Shown here: piece after piece, positions 11,351 through 21,596 of the stretch
Numbering within the stretch: the stretch's first letter is position 1
How the letters are laid out: each line of letters opens with the position of its first letter
Source of the DNA: Pantoea sp. A4
GTDB lineage: Bacteria > Pseudomonadota > Gammaproteobacteria > Enterobacterales > Enterobacteriaceae
Assembly (NCBI RefSeq): GCF_000295955.2
Contig: NZ_ALXE01000004.1
Span: 1 to 64,000 of the forward strand
DNA length: 64,000 nucleotides
Reading direction: 5' to 3'
Program-made: the position numbers and the translations under genes
The notes under the pieces: generated by a model
The model's database searches: none
Seen by the model: only the letters and a program-made list of their open reading frames with translations
What the model was told of the DNA's origin: nothing

Positions 11351-12166
11351 TTACTTAAATCCTTTTTCCTTGCGAATCAGATCATAAGCTGACTGGATTG
11401 ACTGGGCTTTTTGCTTGGCCATCTCCATCATTTCCGGTGGCAAACCTTTAGCCACCAGTTTATCTGGATGGTGTTCGCTCATCAGCTTACGGTAGGCGCG
11501 CTTAATCGTGGTGGCATCATCCGTGGCTTTCACACCCAATACGCTGCATGCATCTTCCAGCGTTGGGCCGCGTTGGGCCTGCTGGTAGCCACCGCCGTAA
11601 CCGCCGCGATGACCGCCGCCAAACTGCTGGCCGCCCTGCATCATGCGCAAGAATTGCTCAAACTGCATCCGGGAAATACCCAGCTCTTCCGCGATGATAT
11701 ACAACACCTGGCGCTCGCTGGGATGCAGCGAACCATCAGCAAAGGCGGCCTGGATCTGAATTTCGAGAAACATCTGAATCAGATCATAACGGCCAAAGCA
11801 GACACTGCGAAAAGACTGTAACTTGCTGCGCAGTGGAAAATCACTCTGCTTGCCTTCACGGAAAGCCTGCTGTGCTGCCACACGAGCTTCCCCATGCAGC
11901 TGCATGCGATCCATAAGCAAAGAGGCCACCTGAATATCCGCTTCCGTGACTCGCCCCTTCGACTTCGTGAGATGTCCCATTACCTGGAAAGTGGTACGGA
12001 AAAAGGTGGCCTGCCGCGTCTGGTTATTGGCGCGGAACGCCTTCACCTGCTCACTGCGACCCACGTCCACCAGGTGCCCAATCAGCAACCCCGCAACAAT
12101 CCCCCAAAAGCCAAAACCGGAAATTAACCCCAGCAAGAGACCGATTACTTTTCCCCAGTAGCGCAT
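11351..12166 (-). CDS. djlA: Membrane-anchored J-domain co-chaperone DjlA
   Basis: Type III DnaK co-chaperone, 271 aa as in E. coli. There is a single N-terminal membrane segment (about residues 7-30, [20 protein letters not shown]) with the glycine-rich dimerising pattern, a central TerB-like helical domain, a Gly/Tyr/Gln-rich linker ([13 protein letters not shown]), and a C-terminal J domain with the HPD motif ([12 protein letters not shown]). In E. coli, excess DjlA induces the Rcs envelope stress response and colanic acid capsule. It is divergent from lptD. Confidence 0.95.
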   Translation of the reverse strand: MRYWGKVIGLLLGLISGFGFWGIVAGLLIGHLVDVGRSEQVKAFRANNQTRQATFFRTTFQVMGHLTKSKGRVTEADIQVASLLMDRMQLHGEARVAAQQAFREGKQSDFPLRSKLQSFRSVCFGRYDLIQMFLEIQIQAAFADGSLHPSERQVLYIIAEELGISRMQFEQFLRMMQGGQQFGGGHRGGYGGGYQQAQRGPTLEDACSVLGVKATDDATTIKRAYRKLMSEHHPDKLVAKGLPPEMMEMAKQKAQSIQSAYDLIRKEKGFK

Positions 12167-12347
12167 AAACTCCTCAATTCGCCATGCTTGCGGCTGAAAA
12201 TTGCATTATCATACCTTTCATTTACTTCAGTGCCTAACAGCAACGCGATCAGACATGGATTAACACTGGCACAACGCCGGGCAGTAAGTTAGTCTCTGAG
12301 CCGATTGTCGGCATGATGCCCGTTTTCATGGAAATCCCGAACCGCGT

Positions 12348-14717
12348 ATGAAAAAACAGATACCTACCCTGCTGGCAACCATGATTGGTGCCGCACTATA
12401 CAGCCAGTATTCGCTGGCTGACGACCTCACGTCGCAGTGTATGCTGGGCGTGCCGAGCTACAATCGTCCGTTGGTTCCCGGCACGACGAATCAGCTTCCG
12501 GTCACCATTCACTCGGATTCTGTGAAAGGTAACTATCCTGATGACGCGGTTTTCACCGGCAACGTAGATGTCCAACAGGGCAACGGGCGACTGACTGGCG
12601 ATGAAATGCAGTTGCATCAACGTCAGCAAGACGGCCAGACCACCCCGGTGCGCACCGTTGATGTGCTGGGTAATGTGCACTATGACGACAATCAGGTCAT
12701 CCTGAATGGTCCTAAAGCCTGGTCTAATCTGAATACCAAAGATACCAACGTCTGGAACGGGGACTACCTGATGGTAGGCCGCCAGGGACGGGGTACCGCA
12801 GACCAGATGAAACTACGCGGCAATAATCGCTACACCATTCTGGAAAATGGCAGCTTCACCTCTTGCCTGCCAGGTGCCAACACCTGGAGTGTAGTCGGTT
12901 CTGAAGTGATTCAGGATCGCCAGGAAGAAGTGGCTGAAATCTGGAATGCGCGCTTTAAGCTCGGCAGTGTGCCGATCTTCTACAGCCCCTACCTGCAATT
13001 ACCGATTGGTGACCGCCGCCGTTCCGGGTTCCTGATCCCGAACGCGAAGTATGGCAGCAGCAACGGTTTCGAATTCATGCTGCCTTACTACTGGAACATC
13101 GCGCCGCAGGCGGATGCCACCATTACGCCGCACTACATGAGTAAGCGCGGCCTGCAATTGCAGAATGAATTCCGTTATCTGTCGCAGTTCGGTGCGGGTC
13201 TGATGGAGCTGGATTTCCTGCCTCATGATTCCCAGTACAACCGTGATAAAGCGGTACGCAGCATTGCCGATGATGACAGCTCCAACCGTTGGTTGTTCTA
13301 CTGGCGTCACTCTGGTGTGTACGATCAGCACTGGCGCATGAACGTTGACTACACCAAAGTCAGCGATCCTTACTACTTTAACGATCTGACCTCGCGCTAT
13401 TACAGCTCGACCGATGGCTACGCCACGCAGAAATTCAGCTTCGGCTATGCCGATACCAACTGGAACGCCACACTCTCCACCAAAGACTTCCAGGTATTCG
13501 GTAACACCAGCAGCAATAACGTTTATCGCGCTATGCCGCAGTTGGACGTTAACCTCTATCAGAATGATATCGGTCCGTTTGATGGCCGTATCTATGCGCA
13601 GGCGGTGAAATTTACCAACGTAAACAACGCCTACCCGGAAGCCACACGACTGCACATCGAGCCAACGCTCGACCTGCCGTTGTCCAATAGCTGGGCGAGC
13701 CTGGATACAGAAGCGAAGTTCCTCGCGACCCACTATCAGCAAACCGGTGTGGATTATTACAATGAAAACATTGATACCTCACACACCAACCAGCTGAAAA
13801 ACTCGGTCAACCGCACCATGCCTCAGTTCAAGATTGATGGCCGTATGGTGTTTGACCGCGATATGGACTGGTCAAAAGGGTACACCCAGACGCTGGAACC
13901 GCGCGTTCAGTACCTTTACATCCCGTATCGCAACCAGAGCAATATTTATCCGTACGACTCAACGTTACTGCAAACGGACTACACCGGCCTGTTCCGCGAT
14001 CGTACTTATTCTGGCCTCGACCGCATTGCCTCTGCCAACGAGCTAGCCACCGGTGTCACGACGCGTATTTATGATGACAATTTGGTTGAACGTTTTAACC
14101 TTTCTGTTGGTCAAATCTACTCGTTTACCCCGTCTCGTACGGGCGCGACGCAAACAACCGATGAAGATGACACCGGCAGCTTGATCTGGGCAGGTGACAG
14201 CTACTGGAAAATTAGCAATCGCTGGGGTGTGCGCGGCGGCATTCAGTATGACACGCGCCTTGATAACGTAGCGCAGGGCAATGCGGTTGTTGAGTATCGT
14301 CAGGATGCCGACCGTATGGTTCAACTGAGCTACCGTTACAGCAGCCCGGAATACGTTGCTAGTGCGCTGAATGACTCTTCTCTGCTGAATAACCCGATCT
14401 ACAAAAACGGGATTTCACAGGTAGGGGCCACCGCCAGCTGGCCAATTGCTGATTCGTGGTCTGTGGTGGGTGCAACCTACTATGACACACGTAACAGCCG
14501 TCCGGCAGAACAGCTACTCGGCCTGCAATACAGCTCTTGCTGCTATGCAATCCGCGTTGGCTACGAGCGCAAAATCAACGGTTGGGAAAATAACGACAGT
14601 AAGTATGACAACCAAATCTCATTCAACATTGAGCTACGTGGTCTGAGTTCTGGCTATGGCCTGGGCACCGATCAGATGCTGCGTGAGGGCATTATCCCTT
14701 ACCAGCGCGCTTTCTGA
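12348..14717 (+). CDS. lptD: LPS-assembly outer-membrane protein LptD
   Basis: With LptE it inserts lipopolysaccharide into the outer leaflet of the outer membrane. The 789-aa precursor has signal peptide [20 protein letters not shown] plus YSLA before DDLTSQC. An N-terminal OstA/jellyroll domain comes first, then a large beta-barrel. The four cysteines of the essential disulfides are at residues 31, 173, 731 and 732 ([12 protein letters not shown]), matching the E. coli arrangement. It starts the lptD-surA-pdxA-rsmA-apaG-apaH block. In E. coli lptD is sigma-E controlled; I could not identify a convincing sigma-E promoter in the 181-base upstream gap. Confidence 0.97.
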   Translation: MKKQIPTLLATMIGAALYSQYSLADDLTSQCMLGVPSYNRPLVPGTTNQLPVTIHSDSVKGNYPDDAVFTGNVDVQQGNGRLTGDEMQLHQRQQDGQTTPVRTVDVLGNVHYDDNQVILNGPKAWSNLNTKDTNVWNGDYLMVGRQGRGTADQMKLRGNNRYTILENGSFTSCLPGANTWSVVGSEVIQDRQEEVAEIWNARFKLGSVPIFYSPYLQLPIGDRRRSGFLIPNAKYGSSNGFEFMLPYYWNIAPQADATITPHYMSKRGLQLQNEFRYLSQFGAGLMELDFLPHDSQYNRDKAVRSIADDDSSNRWLFYWRHSGVYDQHWRMNVDYTKVSDPYYFNDLTSRYYSSTDGYATQKFSFGYADTNWNATLSTKDFQVFGNTSSNNVYRAMPQLDVNLYQNDIGPFDGRIYAQAVKFTNVNNAYPEATRLHIEPTLDLPLSNSWASLDTEAKFLATHYQQTGVDYYNENIDTSHTNQLKNSVNRTMPQFKIDGRMVFDRDMDWSKGYTQTLEPRVQYLYIPYRNQSNIYPYDSTLLQTDYTGLFRDRTYSGLDRIASANELATGVTTRIYDDNLVERFNLSVGQIYSFTPSRTGATQTTDEDDTGSLIWAGDSYWKISNRWGVRGGIQYDTRLDNVAQGNAVVEYRQDADRMVQLSYRYSSPEYVASALNDSSLLNNPIYKNGISQVGATASWPIADSWSVVGATYYDTRNSRPAEQLLGLQYSSCCYAIRVGYERKINGWENNDSKYDNQISFNIELRGLSSGYGLGTDQMLREGIIPYQRAF

Positions 14718-14771
14718 TGTTGTGATGTTTGACAGGCAATCCCGCAGTGCGGAAACAACAATGGATAAAGT

Positions 14772-16067
14772 ATGAAGAACTGGAGAATGCTGATTCTTGG
14801 TGTGGCGATGGCTGCCAACACTGCGTTCGCAGCACCACAAATGGTGGACAAAGTTGCCGCTGTGGTAAACAACGGTGTGGTTCTGGAAAGTGACGTCGAC
14901 AGCATGATGCGTACGGTGAAATCCCAGGCGACTCAGGCTGGTCAGCAACTGCCAGACGACAACACCCTGCGCCATCAGATCCTGGAGCAGCAGATCATGG
15001 ACAGCATCATCCTGCAAATGGGTGATAAAGCCGGCCTGCAAATTACCGATCAACAGTTGGATCAGGCAATTGGTAACATCGCTGCACAGAACAAAATGAC
15101 AGTGGATCAGCTGCGTAGCCGCATTGCCTATGACGGCATTGACTACAATACCTACCGTGCTCAGATCCGCAAAGAGATGACCATTGCTGAAGTGCGCAAC
15201 GGTGAAGTTCGCCGCCGCATCACTATTCTGCCGCAGGAAGTGGATACGCTGGCGCAGCAGATGGGCGCGCAAAACGCACCGGGTACTGAAGTGAATGTCA
15301 GCCATATCCTGCTGCCACTGCCAGAGAACCCAACGCAGCAGCAGGTTGACGATCAGGAAAAACTGGCTCGCCAGCTGATCGCTCAGCTGAAAGGCGGTGC
15401 TGATTTCGGCAAACTGGCCGTGACCTACTCAGCGGACTCACAGGCGCTGAAAGGCGGCAACATGGGCTGGAGCAAAATTGAAGAGTTGCCAACCCTGTTC
15501 ACCCAGGCACTGGCTAGCGCGCAGAAAGGCGACATTGTTGGTCCAATCCGTTCTGGTGTTGGCTTCCACATCCTGAAAGTGAACGATGTGCGTAAAGAGA
15601 CGCCTAACGTCTCCGTTACAGAAGTCCACGCACGCCACATTCTGCTGAAGCCGTCACCGATTCTGAGTGATGACCAGGCGCGTGCCAAAATCGAACAGAT
15701 TGCTGCTGATATCCGCAGTGGGAAAACCACTTTTGCTGCTGCTGCGAAACAGTTCTCTGACGATCCAGGCTCTGCCAACCAGGGCGGTGATTTGGGCTGG
15801 GCTTCCCCAGACATCTACGATCCTGCGTTCCGCGATGCGCTGCTGAAGCTGCAAAAAGGCCAGGTCAGCCAGCCTGTTCACTCCTCTTTCGGCTGGCACC
15901 TGATTCAGCTGCTGGATACCCGTAAAGTGGACAGAACCGGTTCGGCAGAAAAAGACCGTGCTTATCGCCTGCTGTTCAACCGTAAGTTTGCTGAAGAAGC
16001 GCAAACCTGGATGCAAGAGCAGCGTGCCCAAGCCTATGTGAAGATTCTGGATAACAATGGCCAGTAA
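14772..16067 (+). CDS. surA: Periplasmic chaperone and prolyl isomerase SurA
   Basis: Main periplasmic chaperone for outer-membrane beta-barrel proteins, including LptD. The 431-aa precursor has signal peptide [20 protein letters not shown], then [22 protein letters not shown] as in E. coli. The N-terminal chaperone domain is followed by two parvulin PPIase domains (about residues 175-275 and 287-385: [14 protein letters not shown] and [13 protein letters not shown]) and a C-terminal helix that packs on the N-domain. Its 3' end overlaps pdxA by 11 bases. Confidence 0.97.
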   Translation: MKNWRMLILGVAMAANTAFAAPQMVDKVAAVVNNGVVLESDVDSMMRTVKSQATQAGQQLPDDNTLRHQILEQQIMDSIILQMGDKAGLQITDQQLDQAIGNIAAQNKMTVDQLRSRIAYDGIDYNTYRAQIRKEMTIAEVRNGEVRRRITILPQEVDTLAQQMGAQNAPGTEVNVSHILLPLPENPTQQQVDDQEKLARQLIAQLKGGADFGKLAVTYSADSQALKGGNMGWSKIEELPTLFTQALASAQKGDIVGPIRSGVGFHILKVNDVRKETPNVSVTEVHARHILLKPSPILSDDQARAKIEQIAADIRSGKTTFAAAAKQFSDDPGSANQGGDLGWASPDIYDPAFRDALLKLQKGQVSQPVHSSFGWHLIQLLDTRKVDRTGSAEKDRAYRLLFNRKFAEEAQTWMQEQRAQAYVKILDNNGQ

Positions 16068-17049
16068 TTATCGTGTAGTGATCACTCCCGGCGAACCCGC
16101 CGGGATTGGTCCCGATCTCACCGTTCAACTGGCCCAGCAAGACTGGCCGGTTGAACTGGTGGTCTGCGCCTCAGGCGCACTACTACAAAGCCGTGCCGAG
16201 CAGCTGGGCTTACCGCTCAGCCTGCGTGATTATGATGCCAGCGCTGAGCCTGTTCCTCAGCGCGCAGGCAGCCTGACGTTACTCAACATCGATACTGCGC
16301 AGCCGGTCCAGCCGGGTAAGCTGAATGTTGAGAACGGGCATTATGTACTGGATACGCTGGCTCGTGCCTGTGACGGTTGCATTAGCGGCGAGTTTTCCGC
16401 CCTGATCACCGGCCCAGTACAAAAGAGCGTAATCAATGACGCGGGTATCCCTTTTACCGGTCATACTGAATTCTTTGCCGATCGCGCTGGTGGCCATCGC
16501 GTCGTGATGATGTTGGCAACCGAGGAGCTGCGCGTAGCGTTAGCGACCACGCATCTGCCGCTCAAAGAGGTCTCCGATGCCATTACCCGTGAGAGCTTGC
16601 ATGAAGTGATCACGATCCTGCATCAGGATCTTCAGCAGAAATTTGCTATTGCGGAACCGCAAATTTACGTCTGCGGCCTTAACCCACACGCGGGTGAAGG
16701 CGGCCATATGGGACGTGAAGAGATCGATACCATTAGCCCCGCGCTAGAAGAACTGCGCGCCCAGGGCATCAAACTGACCGGGCCTCTGCCTGCTGATACC
16801 TTGTTCCAGCCAAAATATCTGCAACATGCCGATGCTGTGCTGGCGATGTATCACGATCAGGGGCTTCCAGTGCTAAAATACCAGGGTTTTGGTCGCGCGG
16901 TGAATATCACCCTCGGCCTCCCCTTTATCCGCACCTCTGTTGACCACGGCACCGCCCTTGAACTGGCGGGTCTGGGCAAGGCAGAACCGGGTAGCTTTAT
17001 AACGGCGCTTAATCTCGCCATCACCATGATCAAGAGCAGTAATGAATAA
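16057..17049 (+). CDS. pdxA: 4-hydroxythreonine-4-phosphate dehydrogenase
   Basis: NAD-dependent enzyme of pyridoxal phosphate synthesis, 330 aa (E. coli 329). Motifs are [12 protein letters not shown] at the N-terminus, the metal-binding HTEFF near 137, [12 protein letters not shown] near 210 and [14 protein letters not shown] near 265, with the metal-binding histidines in each. It overlaps surA at the start and rsmA by 8 bases at the end, so its translation is tied to both neighbours. Confidence 0.97.
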   Translation: MASNYRVVITPGEPAGIGPDLTVQLAQQDWPVELVVCASGALLQSRAEQLGLPLSLRDYDASAEPVPQRAGSLTLLNIDTAQPVQPGKLNVENGHYVLDTLARACDGCISGEFSALITGPVQKSVINDAGIPFTGHTEFFADRAGGHRVVMMLATEELRVALATTHLPLKEVSDAITRESLHEVITILHQDLQQKFAIAEPQIYVCGLNPHAGEGGHMGREEIDTISPALEELRAQGIKLTGPLPADTLFQPKYLQHADAVLAMYHDQGLPVLKYQGFGRAVNITLGLPFIRTSVDHGTALELAGLGKAEPGSFITALNLAITMIKSSNE

Positions 17050-17866
17050 TCGCGTCCATCAGGGGCACTTTGCCCGTAAACGTTTCGGGCAGAACTTCCT
17101 GAACGATCAGTACATCATCGACAGCATCGTAGCTGCCATCCATCCGCAGCGCGGCGAAGCCGTGGTAGAAATCGGCCCAGGGCTGGCAGCTTTGACTGAG
17201 CCCGTTGGCGAGCGCATGGACGAGCTGACCGTCATCGAACTGGACCGTGACCTTGCTGCTCGTCTGCAAACACACCCGTTCCTCGGTCCAAAGCTGACGA
17301 TTTTCCAGCAGGATGCCATGACCTTTGATTTCGCTGCATTAGCTGCGGAACGTGGTCAGCCACTGCGCGTGTTTGGCAACCTGCCATACAACATCTCGAC
17401 GCCGCTGATGTTCCACCTTTTCAGCTATACTGGTTCGATTAAAGACATGCACTTCATGCTGCAAAAAGAAGTGGTTAATCGACTGGTTGCGGGGCCAAAC
17501 AGCAAAGCCTATGGCCGTCTCACCGTAATGGCACAGTATTACTGCCAGGTGATCCCGGTACTGGAAGTGCCGCCTTCTGCGTTTACTCCACCACCAAAAG
17601 TGGATTCAGCGGTAGTGCGCCTGGTGCCTTACACCGAGCTGCCACACCCAGTGAAAGATGTGCGCCTGTTAAGCCGCATCACGATGGAAGCCTTCGGCCA
17701 GCGCCGTAAAACGCTGCGCAACAGCCTGAGCCACATGGTTGCGGCCGGTGCTTTTGAAGAGCTGGGCATTGATGCCTCACTGCGTGCAGAGAACGTTTCC
17801 GTAGCCCAATTCTGCCAGTTGGCAAACTGGCTGGCCGACCATCAGGAAAGCCTGAAGGAGAGTTAA
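17042..17866 (+). CDS. rsmA: 16S rRNA dimethyladenosine transferase (KsgA)
   Basis: Dimethylates A1518 and A1519 in 16S rRNA late in small-subunit assembly; loss gives kasugamycin resistance. The product is 274 aa (E. coli 273). It has the N-terminal KRFGQNFL motif, the SAM-binding loop [14 protein letters not shown] near 45, and the catalytic [12 protein letters not shown] (NLPY) near 113. It starts within pdxA and is followed by apaG four bases after its stop. Confidence 0.97.
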   Translation: MNNRVHQGHFARKRFGQNFLNDQYIIDSIVAAIHPQRGEAVVEIGPGLAALTEPVGERMDELTVIELDRDLAARLQTHPFLGPKLTIFQQDAMTFDFAALAAERGQPLRVFGNLPYNISTPLMFHLFSYTGSIKDMHFMLQKEVVNRLVAGPNSKAYGRLTVMAQYYCQVIPVLEVPPSAFTPPPKVDSAVVRLVPYTELPHPVKDVRLLSRITMEAFGQRRKTLRNSLSHMVAAGAFEELGIDASLRAENVSVAQFCQLANWLADHQESLKES

Positions 17867-17870
17867 TCTC

Positions 17871-18248
17871 ATGAGTGATTCGCCTCGCGTTGTGATCCAG
17901 GTGCAGACGCTGTATGTAGAAACCCAATCCTCACCCGATGAGGAGCGTTTTGTTTTTGCCTATACCATCACCGTGCGCAATCTGGGGCGAAATCCCGTGC
18001 AGTTGCTACGCCGCCACTGGCTTATCACCAACGGCAACGGGCGTGAAACTGAGGTTAAAGGCGAAGGCGTGGTGGGCGAGCAGCCCACTATCTCCCCCGC
18101 CAGCGAATATCAGTATACCAGCGGTGCGGTACTGGAAACGCCGATGGGCACCATGCAGGGTCACTATGTCATGGTAGATGAAAACGGTGAAGAGTTTGCC
18201 GTGGACATCCCGGTTTTCCGTCTGGCCATTCATACCCACATCCACTGA
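17871..18248 (+). CDS. apaG: ApaG domain protein
   Basis: 125-aa beta-sandwich protein of the ApaG family, the same length as in E. coli. It has the conserved core [10 protein letters not shown] followed by [12 protein letters not shown] and the pattern [18 protein letters not shown]. The biochemical role is unsettled; the eukaryotic FBxo3 version binds proteins, and the operon link to apaH and rsmA is conserved. It sits 4 bases after rsmA and is followed by a terminator-like hairpin. Confidence 0.95.
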   Translation: MSDSPRVVIQVQTLYVETQSSPDEERFVFAYTITVRNLGRNPVQLLRRHWLITNGNGRETEVKGEGVVGEQPTISPASEYQYTSGAVLETPMGTMQGHYVMVDENGEEFAVDIPVFRLAIHTHIH

Positions 18249-18260
18249 TCGCATCCTGCT

Positions 18261-18288
18261 GCCCGGCCTCTCCGGGCTTTGTTTTTTT
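18261..18288 (+). terminator. Hairpin and T-run between apaG and apaH
   Basis: GCCCGG (18261-18266) and CCGGGC (18272-18277) enclose CCTCT, followed by a T-rich run to 18288. It looks like an intrinsic terminator within the operon, so apaH may be expressed at a lower level or from its own start. Confidence 0.75.
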
Positions 18289-18308
18289 CTATTCCGGACG
18301 AAACGTTT

Positions 18309-19166
18309 ATGAGTACATACCTGATTGGCGATGTTCACGGCTGCTACGATGAATTACGTGCACTGCTGAAACAGGTCGATTTCCAGCCCGAGCAAGACAC
18401 GCTGTGGCTGACGGGTGATTTAGTTGCACGCGGCCCCGGCTCACTGGAAGTGCTGCGCTACGTGAAATCCCTTGGCGAGAGCGTGCGCATCGTGCTGGGT
18501 AATCACGATCTCCATCTGCTCGCAGTCTATGCCGGAATTAGCCGTAACAAACCGAAAGATCGTCTGACGCCACTGCTGGAAGCACCAGATGCCGATGAGC
18601 TGATTAACTGGCTGCGACGTCAGCCGTTGTTGCAGGTAGATGAAGAAAAGCAGTTGGTCATGGCGCATGCAGGCATCACTCCCCAGTGGGATCTTGAAAC
18701 TGCGAAGATCTGTGCGGCTGAGCTGGAAGCGATCCTCTCTAGCGATAGCTACCCGCTGTTCCTCGACTCCATGTACGGCGACATGCCTAACAACTGGACG
18801 CCCGAACTGAGCGGTCTGTCTCGTTTACGTTTCAGTGCCAACGCCCTGACGCGGATGCGTTTCTGTTTCCCGAACGGGCAACTGGATATGATTTGCAAAG
18901 AAGAGCCTGCGTCTGCACCACCGCCCTTAAAACCCTGGTTTAACGTGGCGAGCAAAATCCCTGAAGGGTACAGCGTGGTGTTTGGTCACTGGGCTTCGCT
19001 GGAGGGCAAAGGCACGCCTGAGCACGTTTACGGCCTCGATACCGGCTGTTGTTGGGGTGGCGTGCTGACCTTGCTGCACTGGGAGAGCCAGACCTACTAT
19101 GTTCAGCCTTCCAATCGCAAACAGGCGTCAGCGACCGAAGCGGTCACACAGCCTTCAACACACTGA
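18309..19166 (+). CDS. apaH: Diadenosine tetraphosphatase
   Basis: Symmetrically cleaves Ap4A and also removes Np4 caps from RNA. The product is 285 aa (E. coli 280). Metallophosphoesterase motifs are GDVHGC near residue 7, [10 protein letters not shown] near 36 and LGNHDLH near 65, plus a C-terminal FGHWA. I chose ATG 18309 ([12 protein letters not shown]), as in E. coli; the frame is open further up to 18279, but that stretch runs through the T-run of the upstream terminator. Confidence 0.96.
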   Translation: MSTYLIGDVHGCYDELRALLKQVDFQPEQDTLWLTGDLVARGPGSLEVLRYVKSLGESVRIVLGNHDLHLLAVYAGISRNKPKDRLTPLLEAPDADELINWLRRQPLLQVDEEKQLVMAHAGITPQWDLETAKICAAELEAILSSDSYPLFLDSMYGDMPNNWTPELSGLSRLRFSANALTRMRFCFPNGQLDMICKEEPASAPPPLKPWFNVASKIPEGYSVVFGHWASLEGKGTPEHVYGLDTGCCWGGVLTLLHWESQTYYVQPSNRKQASATEAVTQPSTH

Positions 19167-19172
19167 TAAAAC

Positions 19173-19204
19173 AACGCCCGGTGTTTAATGACCGGGCGTT
19201 TTCA
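19173..19204. terminator. Bidirectional terminator between apaH and folA
   Basis: AACGCCCGGT (19173-19182) and ACCGGGCGTT (19191-19200) form a perfect 10-bp stem with loop GTTTAATG; T-runs or A-runs flank both sides. It sits between the convergent apaH and folA genes and can serve both. Confidence 0.85.
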
Positions 19205-19217
19205 CTTCTGACACCGC

Positions 19218-19697
19218 TTAACGACGTTCCAGAATCTCGAAGCAGTAGCTGTGCGAGTTCTTCGCATCTGCATCGTGGAATTCACTGAACACCGACTGCC
19301 AGTGGCCGGGATCGTAATCCGGGAAATGTGTATCCCCTTCAACTTCCGCATCAATGTGGGTCAGGTAGAGTCGATCTGCATGTTTCAGCATCTGTTCGTA
19401 GATGCGTCCACCGCCAATCACCATCACCTCTTCGACTTCGCCTGCTACGCTCAGGGCATCTGCAATTGAAGTGACCCAGGTAACACCCTCATGGATGCCA
19501 GGCTGGCTACTGATAACGATATTCAGTCGCCCTGGTAACGGACGCCCAATGGATTCAAACGTCAGCCGTCCCATAATCACTGGCTTATTGAGTGTATTGC
19601 GCTTAAACCACGCCAGATCTGCAGGCAGATCCCAGGGCATGGCATTTTCCATGCCGATAACGCGATCTGCTGCCAGTGCCGCGATCAGACTAATCAT
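19218..19697 (-). CDS. folA: Dihydrofolate reductase
   Basis: Reduces dihydrofolate to tetrahydrofolate with NADPH; the chromosomal trimethoprim target. At 159 aa it is exactly the E. coli length. The Met20 loop ([16 protein letters not shown]) with the catalytic Asp27 and Leu28, the NADPH-binding [10 protein letters not shown] and the C-terminus [12 protein letters not shown] are all present. Residues 45-47 read LTF where E. coli has HTW, an ordinary interspecies difference. It is convergent with apaH, with a shared terminator. Confidence 0.97.
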   Translation of the reverse strand: MISLIAALAADRVIGMENAMPWDLPADLAWFKRNTLNKPVIMGRLTFESIGRPLPGRLNIVISSQPGIHEGVTWVTSIADALSVAGEVEEVMVIGGGRIYEQMLKHADRLYLTHIDAEVEGDTHFPDYDPGHWQSVFSEFHDADAKNSHSYCFEILERR

Positions 19698-19892
19698 GAT
19701 TAAGACTCACAGGTAAAAAATTGGCGCCATCATACGTAAAGCACAAAGTTTCGTCGATAGGAGGGAACGTCTAATTGCGTAAAGCCGTTTTGCCACCGCA
19801 TTTTGTTGCTAAGTCAGCGTAAAACTCCGTCACAACACAGGAGTGTGATGGATATCGCCAGAGATATGTAGAGAAGCAGTGGATTAGAGGGT

Positions 19893-19920
19893 AAAAAAAC
19901 GGCTCCCGCAGGAGCCGTTG
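19893..19920 (-). terminator. Terminator of the porin gene
   Basis: AACGGCTCC (19899-19907), loop CGCA, GGAGCCGTT (19912-19920), with a run of seven A on the plus strand at 19894-19900, which is a U-run for minus-strand transcription. It lies immediately after the porin stop codon. Confidence 0.9.
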
Positions 19921-19926
19921 CTATTA

Positions 19927-21069
19927 TCAGAAATCGTAACGCAGACGCAGCAGGTTCACGTCACCCAGCGATTTGTCGGTGCTGGAGGTGAAGACATGCT
20001 CGTAGTAGAAGCTGAAGCCGTAGCCAAAGCCAAGCTTCACACCCAGACCGTTATCGATACGCTGATAGTTGCGGCCATTCACGTACTCCAGACGGTCACC
20101 CATCGCGTATGGCTGGATGTAAGTCAGCACTGGGTTTGCCAGTGGGAACTTATAGGCTGCGTAGTATTCAACGCCCCATGCATCGTCTGCGAAGTAGTTA
20201 TGTACCTGGCTGGTTTTGGTCAGCAGGAAGTTCTGGTAGTAACCTACACCGCCAGAAAGCGTCCAGTTGCCTGGGGTCCAGCTCAGAGCAGTACCATAGA
20301 TGTTCTGGTTGTAGGTTTTGTTATCGCTGTTGTCGCGGTTACGCACATCAGCACGCGTGTAGTTCCACGCAGTACCCCAGGTCAGGTCTTTGGTGATGTG
20401 GTAGTCCACACCCAGAGAACCGCCGCCATCACGCTTGTAGCGGATGCCTTTGCCTGGCAGGTAGTTAGTATCTTCAAACAGGTAAGAGGCATATACGTCC
20501 GCAGCACCGTAGGTGTTTTTGTACTTCAGCATTTTACGTGAACGGTAAGAACCGTCGTAATCGCCGTTGATACCGTTGCCTGGTGCCTGCGCCAGCATGT
20601 CGTAGTTCCACTGGTCAGTTTTCACACCTACCACATCGTAGAACACGCTGTTCTGCTGACCGAAGGTCAGAGTACCCCAGGTTTTGCTGGTGAAGCCGGT
20701 GTACAGCTGGCGACGCGTGGTGTTGTGAGCGCCATCAGCATAGTGACCATCCCAACCAAACCATGCCGGGAAGTTAACGCCCAGCTCGTAGTAACCTACC
20801 CAGCTGACGTCATCAAACAGGTAGTAGTTCGCGGTGAAACGGAAACGTGAACCGCCATCATAGCCGTCACGTTTGTAAGATTTGTCGCCCACACCGGTCA
20901 TGCTCTGGGTCTGAGCACGGATGCTACCACCCACTTTAAAATCGAGGCGACTCAGCGGATCGCCCGCTTTTGGATCTTGCTTCAATAAAGTAATTTCGGC
21001 CTGGCTGGCTAATGGAAGACCTGCCATCAGTGCAGCAACTGCACACAGGGAAAAAGCACGCATTTTCAT
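19927..21069 (-). CDS. Outer-membrane porin, Gram-negative trimeric type
   Basis: 380-aa precursor with a typical Sec signal (MKMRAFSLCAVAALMAGLPLASQA) and a mature part rich in alternating aromatic and polar residues. It ends in LRLRYDF, the C-terminal Phe signal read by the BAM complex. Internal pieces such as GFTSKTWGTLTFGQQNSVFYDVVGV resemble the OmpC/OmpF-type porin family around the third loop, but the protein is not a close copy of OmpC, OmpF or PhoE, so I give no symbol. It is monocistronic, with its own terminator and a long AT-rich upstream region that contains an operator-like palindrome. It occupies the folA-carB interval, which holds kefFC and other genes in E. coli. The substrate is unknown. 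Confidence 0.85.
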   Translation of the reverse strand: MKMRAFSLCAVAALMAGLPLASQAEITLLKQDPKAGDPLSRLDFKVGGSIRAQTQSMTGVGDKSYKRDGYDGGSRFRFTANYYLFDDVSWVGYYELGVNFPAWFGWDGHYADGAHNTTRRQLYTGFTSKTWGTLTFGQQNSVFYDVVGVKTDQWNYDMLAQAPGNGINGDYDGSYRSRKMLKYKNTYGAADVYASYLFEDTNYLPGKGIRYKRDGGGSLGVDYHITKDLTWGTAWNYTRADVRNRDNSDNKTYNQNIYGTALSWTPGNWTLSGGVGYYQNFLLTKTSQVHNYFADDAWGVEYYAAYKFPLANPVLTYIQPYAMGDRLEYVNGRNYQRIDNGLGVKLGFGYGFSFYYEHVFTSSTDKSLGDVNLLRLRYDF

Positions 21070-21158
21070 TTTTTAATAGTTTTCCATAGTTATCGCTGCA
21101 GTAATGAGCGAAAAACATCTTACTTATGAATTAAATTTTCAGGAAGTGTCATTTTTAT

Positions 21159-21187
21159 AATTTTGTGCGATTAATTATGCACAAATT
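21159..21187 (-). promoter_or_regulatory. Operator-like palindrome upstream of the porin
   Basis: TTTGTGC (21162-21168) and GCACAAA (21179-21185) flank a 10-bp AT-rich centre. On the minus strand a TATAAA -10-like hexamer lies at 21154-21159, just downstream, so the palindrome overlaps the likely promoter. The factor is unknown. The rest of 21190-21540 is AT-rich without a supported gene. Confidence 0.45.
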
Positions 21188-21539
21188 GAACCTTCCTTCG
21201 AAGCTAAAAACATAAGTAAAATCATTGCGTTTAGTCATAGTTTAATCATTCTGTGTCATTTCCAAATATGTCATAAGCCTACATTTTGCTCATGTTTAAC
21301 GTTTGTTGTTGTTTTAAAAGTGAAATGATCAGAAGGCAGAGCGTTAGAGGCAGAATGGTATGAAGCCTAATTGTTTATTTATCATGCCGCGCATCAGGTT
21401 TATTAACGCGATAAAGCTGCAAATTATTTAGTACCACCATGAAACTACCCGCAAAAAAAATTAACGATATTTTCGATAAAAAATATCAAATGGCTAAATA
21501 TCAACCAGGCAAAGGTGACACTTGACGACATTATGGCAT

Positions 21540-21570
21540 TAAAAAAGCCAGTCAGCGTAAACTGACTGGC
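21540..21570 (-). terminator. Terminator of carAB
   Basis: GCCAGTCAG (21547-21555), loop CGTAAA, CTGACTGGC (21562-21570), with AAAAAA on the plus strand at 21541-21546, a U-run for minus-strand transcripts. It follows the carB stop by about 27 bases. Confidence 0.93.
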
Positions 21571-21596
21571 TTAAACACGTCTACTTTCTGGCTAGA

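Noticed and set aside
12167-12347. Possible sigma-E promoter for lptD (TCTGA near 12293)
   Set aside because: No GGAACTT-like -35 at the required 16-base distance.
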